A stretch of DNA of 22,544 nt from an uncultured Anaerococcus sp. (lineage in GTDB: Bacteria; Bacillota; Clostridia; Tissierellales; Peptoniphilaceae), in the NCBI RefSeq assembly GCF_937934665.1, contig NZ_CALGYW010000104.1, forward strand, positions 1 to 22,544, given 5' to 3'. Below, one piece after another: positions 15,660-22,544 of the stretch. The notes beneath the pieces are model-generated. The model saw only the letters and a list, made by a program, of their open reading frames with translations. It did not search any database and had not been told where the DNA came from. Position 1 is the first letter of the stretch. The number at the start of each line of letters is the position of its first letter. The position numbers and the translations under genes are program-made.

Positions 15660-16703
15660 TTATTCTCCTGTACCTGGTGATTTTGGAGCTTCTAAGGCTG
15701 TGATAATTCTTGCTATAGGTATTTGATTAAATGGTATAGGTTTATTATCTCCATCTTTAACAACTTCCCAGTTAGTACCAGTTTTTAGTTCATCAACTGT
15801 TGGTGAAAGAGATGCAAGGCTTTTAGCTGTAAAAGAAATTCCAAAAGGTGCATAGCAGTATCTATCTCTTGTATACAATGAATCTTGTCCACCATTTACT
15901 TTTGGATCTCTATCAACTTCGTTTGGAACTTTTGCTCCAACAGGAGTATATTCAATGGCTCTTTCTCCTAAAATATAAGTAGTATATTTCCCGTCTGCTC
16001 CAACTGGCAAAGAATCGTCAATAATAACCGGTCTACCATTTAAAGAACCTAATTGCATATCCCTTTGAATTCCGTTAGCATCTGTATATTTTGCATATCC
16101 TAAAAGTTGTAAGTTTTCTAATCCAGTTGCAACTGATGAGTGCATAAAGGCTGCTGCAAATTTGGATTTTCTTTCTCCAAAAGCTTGTTGTAGTGCGTTA
16201 TTTAAAGTTGTTTCATTAAATACGTCTTCCTCATAAGTGTGTTCTTTTACAAATTTTGCATTTTCTGTACCTGTCATCTTGAATAAACCTTCAAGAATTG
16301 CTAAGAGGTCATCTTGTTTTACAGCATCCCACCAATCTAATAGTTGATTTGCTACAACTTGATAAATTGGATCATATCCACCTGTAATATCAAAGATAAA
16401 GTCTTTTTCAGTCCATGAGTGTGCTCTACCTATTACAATTCTTTGTTGTGAATAAGTGTTTGTTGAATCTGTTGTAATATCTGTTTGTCCGTCATAGTTG
16501 TCGGCTTTTCCATCAATCATTCCTGCAATAGGAACTGTAACAATATTTCCTGCAACTTGATTAGACATAATTGTTTTTAAGTCCGGTCTTTCTACAATCG
16601 CTGATGATTTTATAAGCTCGTTACTTCTTTTAGCTTCTAATACATTCATATAAGTAGTAAAAGCTTCTGGATTAAATACTGTTTTATCAAAAATTCCTGG
16701 CAT
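15660..16703 (-). CDS. Major capsid protein (HK97-fold type)
   Basis: This 347-residue protein sits between the GP20 scaffold and the neck genes. It starts MPGIFDKTVFNPEAFTTYMN, with sequence typical of Firmicutes phage coat proteins: IVTVPIAGMIDGKADNYDGQ near residues 55-74, AAAFMHSSVATGLENL, LNGRPVIIDDSLP, and SLYTRDRYCYAPFGISF near residues 280-296. No delta-domain protease is encoded nearby; assembly relies on the separate scaffold just upstream. AAGGAGAA lies before the ATG. Expression is expected to be very high in the late phase. Confidence 0.9.
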   Translation of the reverse strand: MPGIFDKTVFNPEAFTTYMNVLEAKRSNELIKSSAIVERPDLKTIMSNQVAGNIVTVPIAGMIDGKADNYDGQTDITTDSTNTYSQQRIVIGRAHSWTEKDFIFDITGGYDPIYQVVANQLLDWWDAVKQDDLLAILEGLFKMTGTENAKFVKEHTYEEDVFNETTLNNALQQAFGERKSKFAAAFMHSSVATGLENLQLLGYAKYTDANGIQRDMQLGSLNGRPVIIDDSLPVGADGKYTTYILGERAIEYTPVGAKVPNEVDRDPKVNGGQDSLYTRDRYCYAPFGISFTAKSLASLSPTVDELKTGTNWEVVKDGDNKPIPFNQIPIARIITALEAPKSPGTGE

Positions 16704-16720
16704 ATTTTATTCTCCTTATT

Positions 16721-17293
16721 TTATTTTTTTCCTTTTTCTTGCATTTTTTTAATTTCAAGATAAGACATATCTGAAATATCTTTAGGAGGTAGATTATTAC
16801 CTCTCCCCATAGATCTTTTGTCCGCTTCGTCATCTACCTTGAATAAGTAACTATCTGATTCTTGCAAATTTTTAATTTGGGTTTCAAGGTCATCATTAAG
16901 ATTTTTAGATTCTTTTAAATTATCAATATCAAGTAAGGCCCTTACCGCTTTTGTGTTTTTTGCCCCAGACTTTAAAAGGCTTAAATTTATTGTATTATCA
17001 AGCTTTATCGCTTCTATATCCTTTTGTCTTTGAACTTGTGATTCTTCAAATTTTGCCTTGTAGTCATCTGCTTGCTTTTTAATTTCTTCAATATCTAAAT
17101 CTTTGTCCTTAAATCCTTCAATAGTTGTATTTGCTTCATTTAATGAGTTTTTTAAACTATCATTTTCAGCACTTAATGCTTGATTATTTTCTTTTAATTC
17201 TTGATAGTTTTTTAAGTCTAGACCGTTTAATCTAAATACTTCTTTAATTTGCTCGTCAGTTAGTCCTAATTCTTTTAATTCTTCTGTCTTCAT
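16721..17293 (-). CDS. Scaffold protein (phage minor structural protein GP20 family)
   Basis: This 190-residue protein starts at ATG 17293, where GGGAGG lies 6 nt upstream. An in-frame ATG at 17356 has no such site and would begin next to a tRNA. It is a coiled-coil protein (about 20-105, with ELKENNQALSAENDSLKNSL). The GP20 hallmark LLKSGAKNTKAVRALLDIDN falls near residues 100-125, and a basic C-terminus (EIKKMQEKGKK) suits binding to the capsid lining. Scaffolds co-assemble with the major capsid protein and leave before DNA fills the head. Its neighbours are the major capsid gene downstream and tRNA-Ser upstream. Confidence 0.88.
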   Translation of the reverse strand: MKTEELKELGLTDEQIKEVFRLNGLDLKNYQELKENNQALSAENDSLKNSLNEANTTIEGFKDKDLDIEEIKKQADDYKAKFEESQVQRQKDIEAIKLDNTINLSLLKSGAKNTKAVRALLDIDNLKESKNLNDDLETQIKNLQESDSYLFKVDDEADKRSMGRGNNLPPKDISDMSYLEIKKMQEKGKK

Positions 17294-17360
17294 TTTTTCC
17301 TCCCTAAGCTTTTCAGTTCGTTGCTTTGAACTAGGTTTGAATTTTAGGTTTTCCAACCAA

Positions 17361-17447
17361 TGGCGGAGTATGTAGGATTCGAACCTACGCTACATTCTGT
17401 ACTAATTGATTAGCAATCAACCCTCTTTACCTCTTGAGTAATACTCC
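17361..17447 (-). tRNA. tRNA-Ser(GCU), CCA encoded
   Basis: This 87-nt class II tRNA folds completely. The acceptor stem is GGAGTAT with ATACTCC. The D-arm is CTC/GAG with GG in its loop. The anticodon stem GTTGA/TCAAT encloses loop TTGCTAA (anticodon GCT). The long variable arm has a TACA/TGTA stem, the T-arm is GTAGG TTCGAAT CCTAC, and the discriminator is G followed by CCA. The anticodon reads serine AGC/AGU codons. It lies in the same orientation as the late operon, between a 57-residue ORF plus terminator and the scaffold gene, 67 nt before the scaffold start codon. Confidence 0.96.
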
Positions 17448-17448
17448 A

Positions 17449-17474
17449 TAAAAAAAGTGGATATAAAATCCACT
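17449..17474 (-). terminator. Intrinsic terminator directly 5' of tRNA-Ser
   Basis: On the minus strand AGTGGAT pairs with ATCCACT around a 5-nt loop (TTTAT), then a run of T follows, ending one base before the tRNA acceptor stem. It starts 7 nt after the 57-residue ORF stop. Transcription of the tRNA and capsid genes must either read through it or start between it and the scaffold gene. The hairpin may also protect the 3' end of the upstream mRNA after tRNA excision. Confidence 0.85.
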
Positions 17475-17480
17475 AATAAG

Positions 17481-17654
17481 TTATAAAATTATTTCTTCTT
17501 CATTTCTGTTTTTTGGTCTCAACCTTACTTCATATCCATCTTTGATTATGATTTCTCCATCTTCGTTATCTTCGATTAAACAAATTAATTCTTCATCATT
17601 TTCCGCACAAATAACAATTCTGTCATAATCTGAAATTTTAAGTTCTTTACTCAT
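17481..17654 (-). CDS. Small acidic hypothetical protein (57 aa)
   Basis: Reading from the ATG at 17654 gives MSKELKISDYDRIVICAEND, then a very acidic stretch (LIEDNEDGEI) and KDGYEVRLRPKNRNEEEIIL. The ATG overlaps the stop of the 76-residue ORF as ATGA, so it is translationally coupled and very probably real. A beta-rich acidic fold is likely. It is the last ORF before the terminator and tRNA-Ser. No family is recognised. Confidence 0.65.
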   Translation of the reverse strand: MSKELKISDYDRIVICAENDEELICLIEDNEDGEIIIKDGYEVRLRPKNRNEEEIIL

Positions 17655-17881
17655 TTATTATTTCCTTTACATATTTTTTTAAATTCTTTTTCAGTCAATA
17701 TTCTTTGCATAGCAATTTTATATTTTTCTTCTCTAGGATATATATTTGCATCGATTAGTTTTCTACATTGTTCAGCTTCTTTTTTGGTATAAAAATGAGC
17801 ATGTTGTTTATATTTTCCATGCTCTCGTTTAAGTAACCATTTTCTTTCCATTTTTGGATAGTGATATATTGATAATTTCAT
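17651..17881 (-). CDS. Small basic hypothetical protein (76 aa)
   Basis: This is a strongly basic protein (KMERKWLLKREHGKYKQHAHF) with a helical C-terminal half. Its ATG overlaps the minor capsid stop (ATGA), and its own stop overlaps the start of the 57-residue acidic ORF. Basic small proteins of this kind occur after minor capsid genes in Firmicutes phages, but I cannot give a function. Nucleic acid binding is possible from composition only. Confidence 0.68.
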   Translation of the reverse strand: MKLSIYHYPKMERKWLLKREHGKYKQHAHFYTKKEAEQCRKLIDANIYPREEKYKIAMQRILTEKEFKKICKGNNK

Positions 17882-19014
17882 TTTGTAAATAAATTAAAAT
17901 TATTTGCTTTTAATTTTCCCGCCTTGTTAAAGTCCTTATATAATTGTCTTTGCCTTTGTAATCTCACTTTGCTTGCTAATAACATATCTTCATCTTCAAG
18001 TTCTTCATACATCAAGGCTTGTCTTTTATATTTTCTTATAGATCTTTCTATTTGTCTTTGTTTTTGAGTGGCATCATAATAGCTATATTCTTTTCCATTA
18101 AATTCAAAAGGTTCTGGGTCAATATCTTCTAGTTCTTCATCTGTATAGGCTCTTTCTGATATTCCTTCAAAAAACGGATACCAGTTGTGGCGACAATTTG
18201 CGCCTTGAAATCCAGTCACTTCTCCATATTCTATATCATCTAGACTTAAATATCCGTCTCTACCACTTAATGATACTATTTGACCTTGCCAAACTTCGTG
18301 AGTTGGTCTTGCTCCTGCGTGTGCTGTTAGTTCCATAAGATCTTGTTTCATATCTTTGGCATTATCTAAGCTTATTTCTCCTGTTAGTTGATTAAGGGCG
18401 GTTCTTACTGTCATTTTTACTGATGATTCTAAACTATAATTTTTACCGCTATCTTGATAATTGATTTCTTTTATACCGCTATCGGCTAAGTTATTTACTA
18501 ACTTTCTTATTGCTGATTGTTTATCAAAAGCACCTGAACCTATCTTAAAAACCGCCTTATTCAGCTCGTGCTTGTAAAATTCATTTAAGGGTATACTTTT
18601 ACCTTGATAGACAACTCCTTTTGATTCTGTTATGTTTCCTGTGCCTATAATAAGCTTATCTATACAGGCGTTTATTCTTTTGTTTGCTATTGGATTTTTT
18701 ATTAAATCTATAAGCTCTTTATTTGCTAGCTTGTAGGCTTTTTGTTCATCTTCATAATGTTTTAAAGATGAATTTTTAATTAAATCCTCAACTTCTACAT
18801 TTATATCTTTTATATAAGGTTTTAATTTTTCTTCTAATTCTTCTAATGAGTAACCATTTTCTAATAATACTTCCGCTTGTCTTTCTGCCGTTGCTGTTAA
18901 ACCATTTGACTTTTTTATTCGTCTTGCTATATCTTTTAATATTTCATCTTCTAAATCTTCATATAAACCAACTAAATCATTTGTTACGTTTGCTAAGTAT
19001 TCGGGAGTTAACAT
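17878..19014 (-). CDS. Phage minor capsid protein (Phage_min_cap2 / MuF-like)
   Basis: This is a 378-residue protein directly after the portal gene, the usual site for the minor head protein that accompanies portal in A118/SPP1-type phages. After a helical N-terminal half it contains RTALNQLTGEISLDNAKDM, TAHAGARPTHEVWQGQIV and GANCRHNWYPFFEG, which are characteristic of the minor capsid 2 group. The C-terminus is a basic helix. No added toxin domain is seen. The ATG follows the portal stop closely, with GAGGAG as the ribosome site. Confidence 0.88.
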   Translation of the reverse strand: MLTPEYLANVTNDLVGLYEDLEDEILKDIARRIKKSNGLTATAERQAEVLLENGYSLEELEEKLKPYIKDINVEVEDLIKNSSLKHYEDEQKAYKLANKELIDLIKNPIANKRINACIDKLIIGTGNITESKGVVYQGKSIPLNEFYKHELNKAVFKIGSGAFDKQSAIRKLVNNLADSGIKEINYQDSGKNYSLESSVKMTVRTALNQLTGEISLDNAKDMKQDLMELTAHAGARPTHEVWQGQIVSLSGRDGYLSLDDIEYGEVTGFQGANCRHNWYPFFEGISERAYTDEELEDIDPEPFEFNGKEYSYYDATQKQRQIERSIRKYKRQALMYEELEDEDMLLASKVRLQRQRQLYKDFNKAGKLKANNFNLFTK

Positions 19015-19018
19015 TTTT

Positions 19019-20365
19019 TTACTCCTCTTCTAGAATATCTCTATCACTTTCTTCTGCGTTAGGTAAATATTCTTTTACACCTTCATCATCTACTCCATAT
19101 CTCCGTTTTATGTAGGCTTCCGGACTTAATAAGCCTGCTGCAACTTCTTGTATTTTAGCTAGCCTTTCAGTTTCGCTATCAACCACAATAGAATCGTCCC
19201 AATCAAAACTTACAGTATATTTTTCGTCTATATTTATATTTAATTGCTTGCACCAAAAGGCTAATATATCGATAAAATCCCTCAAGGTGCTTTCCATTTC
19301 GTTTTGGATATCTTTTACTGTTGAATATGATCTTTGCTTACTAGCCTTGATTTCTGTTGCTGTTTTTGATGTTTCTTGTAGTTCTGAAAGTGTGCCATAA
19401 GCTAGTCCACTTACAAACTCTATTTTTTCAAGTATTTTATTTAAACCATTAAAAAGTGAACTATCTCTAATTGTAGGTGAAAAGACTTGATAGAAATCTC
19501 CATCATAATCTCGTCCTAAGTTTCTAAATAATCTGTCTTTGCCTTTTGGTAAATCTCCGCTTTGTTTAAGTAGTGTCACATCTGCATCAATAGCAAGTTC
19601 AGAACCTCTATACTCCCACATAATTCTTTGATACTGTTCGTCTGCATCTTGTATCAAGCTTATAGCTCTAGCAAAACAAGATATACCGTCATAACTTTCA
19701 ATATCTAAGTTATTTGATTGAGGATTTTTAAAATAGGCAAATAATGGTATTTCTGAATCAATTTCAGCATCTTCTTTTATATCCGCCCATTCATCAATAA
19801 ATTCTAGACTTATCTCATCACCTAAGCTATTAATATCTTTACTCATATAAGCACTATTTGTGATTATATATTTATCTTTTATTTGATGTTCTTCAAGTCT
19901 TGTAAAATAAATAGGATTTCCTTTTTTATCTATTTTTTGTATCCTATCAATAAATACAACGTGATTAGCATCTCCAAAACTTGTATAACCTAAAACTAGA
20001 AATCTATTAGCCGGAACTATATCTATATCTATTTTTTTACTTTCAACATTTTCTATATAAGGCTTTAACATTATTCCACCTAATGCTAAACCGTATTCTG
20101 TAATACGTCTTATTTGTTTTAATAGCTTTTGATATATCTCGTTTAAGTTATCATCGCTAACTTCGCTTTCAAGCTCTATAACAGTTAATCTTGCTAACTC
20201 GCTTGTTATTCCTACCGGCAAATTCAAAGATAACTTATCTTCTGGGTCTATAATATTATTAAGCCAATAAGGATCTCCTTGATAACAATCTAGCCATATT
20301 TGGTGATTATTTTGTATATCATTTTGTTCCGCTCTATAAATTTTTCTTATCTCATTTTCTAGCAT
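19019..20365 (-). CDS. Portal protein (SPP1 Gp6/A118 type)
   Basis: This 448-residue protein is consistent with the family length. It begins IRKIYRAEQNDIQNNHQIWL with CYQGDPYWLNN. The middle holds a typical portal region (RRITEYGLALGGIMLKPYIE, then SLIQDADEQYQRIMWEYRGSELAI) and the stem-like SGLAYGTLSELQETSKTATE. The C-terminus is acidic (EESDRDILEEE). It forms the dodecameric DNA channel at one capsid vertex and docks terminase. The start comes 2 nt after the terminase stop with AAGGTG upstream. Confidence 0.92.
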   Translation of the reverse strand: MLENEIRKIYRAEQNDIQNNHQIWLDCYQGDPYWLNNIIDPEDKLSLNLPVGITSELARLTVIELESEVSDDNLNEIYQKLLKQIRRITEYGLALGGIMLKPYIENVESKKIDIDIVPANRFLVLGYTSFGDANHVVFIDRIQKIDKKGNPIYFTRLEEHQIKDKYIITNSAYMSKDINSLGDEISLEFIDEWADIKEDAEIDSEIPLFAYFKNPQSNNLDIESYDGISCFARAISLIQDADEQYQRIMWEYRGSELAIDADVTLLKQSGDLPKGKDRLFRNLGRDYDGDFYQVFSPTIRDSSLFNGLNKILEKIEFVSGLAYGTLSELQETSKTATEIKASKQRSYSTVKDIQNEMESTLRDFIDILAFWCKQLNINIDEKYTVSFDWDDSIVVDSETERLAKIQEVAAGLLSPEAYIKRRYGVDDEGVKEYLPNAEESDRDILEEE

Positions 20366-20367
20366 TT

Positions 20368-21699
20368 TTACACCTTCATAAGAATTTTTAAATATTTTTC
20401 TATTGAATACTCAAAAGCATCTAGAGTATCAATATCACTTGTTCCATCATCTAATCTTTCATCTTCCTTTTTCTTTTCGTTTTCCTTGTATACCGCTGTT
20501 GATAAAGCATCAACTAAGGTTTCACAATCTTTCGTATAAAAAAAGCGATCAGTTGCTATTAAGCTATTTACCAATCGTATTCTATCTATAATTTCATTCT
20601 TTATTGAGTTTCTAACTTTGATATTTATATTATTATTAATTAAGGCTTTTTGCATACTTTTAATTAATACTTGTTCCGCATTATCTGCATAAACAACATC
20701 AACCTTGCCATAATTTGCTTGAACTTCTCTAACAAAATCTATTAGTTGATTATTTAAAGTGACTGACGTATCAGGTTCATATTTTACACTAGCTAAGGCT
20801 ATAACTTCTTTAAATCCTCTAGTAAAACCTGTCGCTACAAAAGCGTGCTTTGAGTTATTACCACCAAAGTCAACTCCAACTTGTATTGTTTGTAGATTTC
20901 TAGGTTTGTCTTTTAATAACCGTTTTTCAGGAGTGTTTGCAAACTGTTTATATACAAGCCCTTCTGCTACAATCCTAAGTCCTTCTATATCTCTTTTGTA
21001 CCATACAGAATTTGGATCATACTGTAATTTTATTTCATTTATTCTTTCTTTGGAAATGTTTATATTGTCATCGATAGTAAAATGTTGATAATTATATCCG
21101 CCAATATCTTTGCCTTCATTTGATATTTTTTGATATTTATCTATATAATCGCTATATATAAAGTGGTCTGGACTAGAAGGGTTAAGGTCCCAAAAGAATT
21201 TTCTATTAATAGCTGCTGCGGTTCTGTTAAATGCTTCCTTTATTGTATTTACATGATGCAAGTTTATTTCGGTTGCTATCCACATTCCATAAGAGTTACC
21301 CCTTATCCTTTTATAACTATCAGCTTTTCCACCTCCTGCAAATATTACTATTTTTGTTTTAAAGCCTGTTGATATTCCTTTAATAACTAAGGCTTCATTA
21401 TCTTTATACTTGCTCCGCCTGCATTGTCCTCTAAATATGTATTCAAGGCCAAAACCGTTAGCATCTCCTATATTTAACTTTGCGTTTCCTACAGTTGATC
21501 CTGTTGCTAAGTGTATTCTATCTTTGCAAGTTTTTAATTCTTGTGCAAAAGCAAAAACATTGTCTACAGTTTTACCAGCTCTGATAGCACCTTCCGCAAA
21601 ATTAAAAGTATTATCCTTGCAAGCTCTTATATAATCTTTATGTTTTTTTGAAAAATTAAAAGGTATAGTTTTTCTTTTCCTAATCTTCTTTACTTCCAT
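20368..21699 (-). CDS. Terminase large subunit
   Basis: This 443-residue packaging motor subunit has an intact ATPase and nuclease. The Walker A-like motif is EGAIRAGKT (36-44), the Walker B region is YGMWIATE with E144, and DLNPSSPDHF (172-181) fits the coupling region. The C-terminal RuvC-like nuclease shows D277 in VGVDFGG, D339 in VYADNAE and D427 in TLDAFEY. It translocates DNA through the portal and cuts the concatemer. It overlaps the small subunit by 20 nt, with AGGAAG as ribosome site. Confidence 0.95.
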   Translation of the reverse strand: MEVKKIRKRKTIPFNFSKKHKDYIRACKDNTFNFAEGAIRAGKTVDNVFAFAQELKTCKDRIHLATGSTVGNAKLNIGDANGFGLEYIFRGQCRRSKYKDNEALVIKGISTGFKTKIVIFAGGGKADSYKRIRGNSYGMWIATEINLHHVNTIKEAFNRTAAAINRKFFWDLNPSSPDHFIYSDYIDKYQKISNEGKDIGGYNYQHFTIDDNINISKERINEIKLQYDPNSVWYKRDIEGLRIVAEGLVYKQFANTPEKRLLKDKPRNLQTIQVGVDFGGNNSKHAFVATGFTRGFKEVIALASVKYEPDTSVTLNNQLIDFVREVQANYGKVDVVYADNAEQVLIKSMQKALINNNINIKVRNSIKNEIIDRIRLVNSLIATDRFFYTKDCETLVDALSTAVYKENEKKKEDERLDDGTSDIDTLDAFEYSIEKYLKILMKV

Positions 21700-22180
21700 A
21701 GATTTCTTCCTCTATATCTTCTAAGTCTTCAATTTCTTCTGCAATACCTTTTAACTTATCAGTTTCAGCTTTTATTTTTTCAATTCTTGCTTTATCAAGA
21801 TTAATTTTTGTTTCTCTTTCTAAACCATAGCCTAGTAAATCATTTAATTCTTTTAAAGCGTCTATAAATGCTTTTGAATTTGCTGTCCTAACACCTGCAT
21901 GTTCAATATCTTTTTGTGATTTTTGCATTATCCACATAAGACCAGTTACAGATTTTTCAAAAGACCAAAGTTTTTGTTCTCGTATCTCTTTCTCGTCTTT
22001 TTCTTTTAATTCCTGTAATCTCCCCTGAATCTCCCTAGTTAAATAAAGCTCACTTGCTCTCTTATCTACTGTGGAATCCTTCCATTTTCTGCTACTTGGA
22101 TAAGCTTCTCGATAGGCTTTCCTTTGTGACAATCCTTTATGTAGTCCTTGGACATATTTTTCTCTTTTAGGAGTCAGCAA
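21680..22180 (-). CDS. Terminase small subunit
   Basis: This 166-residue protein starts at a TTG with AAAGGTGGG upstream; a TAA directly precedes the codon, so no longer reading exists. The N-terminal helix-turn-helix-like region (EKYVQGLHKGLSQRKAYREA, WKDSTVDKRASEL) matches the terminase_2 pattern used for binding the packaging site. A coiled-coil oligomerisation segment (RLQELKEKDEKEIREQK) and an acidic C-terminal end (LEDIEEEIYGSKED) that likely contacts the large subunit follow. It is the first gene of the packaging and head block and lies 40 nt after an intrinsic terminator. Confidence 0.9.
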   Translation of the reverse strand: MLTPKREKYVQGLHKGLSQRKAYREAYPSSRKWKDSTVDKRASELYLTREIQGRLQELKEKDEKEIREQKLWSFEKSVTGLMWIMQKSQKDIEHAGVRTANSKAFIDALKELNDLLGYGLERETKINLDKARIEKIKAETDKLKGIAEEIEDLEDIEEEIYGSKED

Positions 22181-22205
22181 TTACTCACCCACCTTTCAAT
22201 ATCAT

Positions 22206-22233
22206 TTTATATTTTTAAATAAAAAAGATACAA
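22206..22233 (-). promoter_or_regulatory. Candidate late promoter before terminase
   Basis: On the minus strand TTGTAT (22228-22233) and TATAAA (22206-22211) are separated by 16 nt and lie just upstream of the small terminase gene. The -10 is good and the -35 is poor, and the -35 sits inside the terminator stem. Any AT-rich stretch can give such matches, so this is only a candidate for a new start after the terminator. Confidence 0.25.
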
Positions 22234-22250
22234 GTCTAAGCCTATATCTT
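22221..22250 (-). terminator. Intrinsic terminator upstream of small terminase
   Basis: On the minus strand AAGATATAGG pairs with CTTGTATCTT (about 10 bp, including two G-T pairs) around CTTAGA, followed by six T. It lies between the 42-residue ORF and the terminase small subunit. It marks the end of the preceding transcript, so the late operon may begin after it. Confidence 0.78.
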
Positions 22251-22272
22251 AATCAATATTTATTTACTTTTT

Positions 22273-22401
22273 TTACCTCATAAAAGCCTTTATATTAAAT
22301 TTTTGAGCTTTAACATTATATTTTTTAGCTAATTCTACAGATTTTTTATTAAACCTATCTATAAAAGGTTTTAACTCTTTCTTAGCTTCTTTCACTTTCA
22401 C
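22273..22401 (-). CDS. Small basic hypothetical protein (42 aa) before terminase
   Basis: A GTG start with AAGGAAG upstream opens a 42-residue frame rich in Lys (MKVKEAKKELKPFIDRFNKK to KAQKFNIKAFMR). It is flanked by two intrinsic terminators and is predicted to be an amphipathic, positively charged helix. A second GTG two codons later is an alternative start. No family is recognised; it could also be a chance ORF in AT-rich DNA, but the ribosome site and placement support translation. Confidence 0.45.
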   Translation of the reverse strand: MKVKEAKKELKPFIDRFNKKSVELAKKYNVKAQKFNIKAFMR

Positions 22402-22423
22402 TCTTCCTTAAAATTAAGTAAAG

Positions 22424-22445
22424 AAAAAGCACCTTTTCGGTGCTT
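22424..22445 (-). terminator. Strong intrinsic terminator at right edge
   Basis: AAGCACC pairs with GGTGCTT around GAAAA, followed on the minus strand by a T-rich run. It is a compact 7-bp stem and probably ends the transcript coming from genes to the right of the window. The rest, 22446-22544, has AT-rich sequence with stops in all frames and TATAAT-like words; I see no gene there. Confidence 0.87.
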
Positions 22446-22544
22446 ATCCTATAAAACATTATTATAGAAAGGGTTCACATGCTTATAGTTTAAAAATAAT
22501 TAACCTTTTTCTAAAAATAACTATATTATAATAATTTATCAGAA

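Larger units (their letters stand above)
1376..22401 (-). mobile_element. Siphovirus late region (prophage or phage genome, partial)
   Basis: A continuous co-oriented block runs through terminase, portal, minor capsid, scaffold, capsid, neck, tail tube, chaperones, tape measure, Dit, Tal, holin, endolysin and fibres, in the order typical of A118/SPP1-like siphoviruses of Firmicutes. No integrase, repressor, replication genes or attachment sites are visible, so whether this is an integrated prophage or a phage contig cannot be told here. The IS110 element on the left makes a chromosomal prophage more likely. Confidence 0.93.

Noticed and set aside
17294..17356. Upstream in-frame start that would add 21 residues to the scaffold protein
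   Set aside because: The extension has no ribosome binding site and would begin next to the tRNA 3' end. The internal ATG at 17293 has GGGAGG at ideal spacing, and the GP20 proteins start at this point.
17361..17447. tRNA-Ser as a prophage attachment site
   Set aside because: It lies in the middle of the late operon with phage genes on both sides in the same orientation. No integrase or partial tRNA duplicate is visible in the window.
1..22544. CRISPR array, toxin-antitoxin or anti-phage defence genes
   Set aside because: No direct repeat-spacer pattern and no recognised defence or toxin domain were found. The coupled small ORFs at 17.5-17.9 kb carry no known toxin or antitoxin motif.

Overview
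This window is most of the late (packaging, head, tail and lysis) half of a siphovirus-type phage or prophage, with an IS110-family insertion sequence at its left edge. The DNA is strongly AT-rich. Genes have strong GGAGG-type ribosome binding sites, some TTG or GTG starts, and TGA used as stop. Together with the gene types (A118/SPP1-like head module, Gp15, GP20, toxin-secretion-type holin, GH25 endolysin) this points to a low-GC Gram-positive host (Firmicutes, clostridial or Gram-positive anaerobic coccus type). The genus is not certain.

The phage genes all lie on the minus strand, so they read from right to left. At the far right (22.2-22.5 kb) a tiny basic ORF sits between two intrinsic terminators. 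Then come the small and large terminase subunits, the portal and a minor capsid (MuF-like) protein, each abutting or overlapping the next. Two very small coupled ORFs follow, then an intrinsic terminator, then a complete tRNA-Ser(GCU) gene with encoded CCA. The tRNA is immediately followed by the GP20-type scaffold, the major capsid protein, four small head-completion/neck proteins and the major tail protein, which ends in another intrinsic terminator. Downstream are two tail-assembly (chaperone-like/Gp15) genes that overlap by 29 nt, a 1536-residue tape measure protein, Dit, Tal, a 51-residue ORF, a holin, a two-domain endolysin, and three baseplate/fibre genes. The last fibre gene carries a run of nine G near its 3' end.

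At positions 12-1181, on the opposite strand, is an intact IS110-family DEDD transposase. Its upstream end lies outside the window. It converges on the end of the phage late operon, with a short terminator-bearing gap between them.

The genes work as one virion-assembly line. Terminase and portal package DNA, the scaffold and capsid build the head, the neck proteins close it and join the tail, and the tape measure with its chaperones sets tail length. Dit, Tal and the fibres form the tip, and holin plus endolysin release progeny. The main points worth a second look are the terminator-tRNA-Ser unit inside the structural operon, the poly-G tract at the end of the last fibre gene, and the perfectly regular 43- and 44-residue repeats of the tape measure protein.
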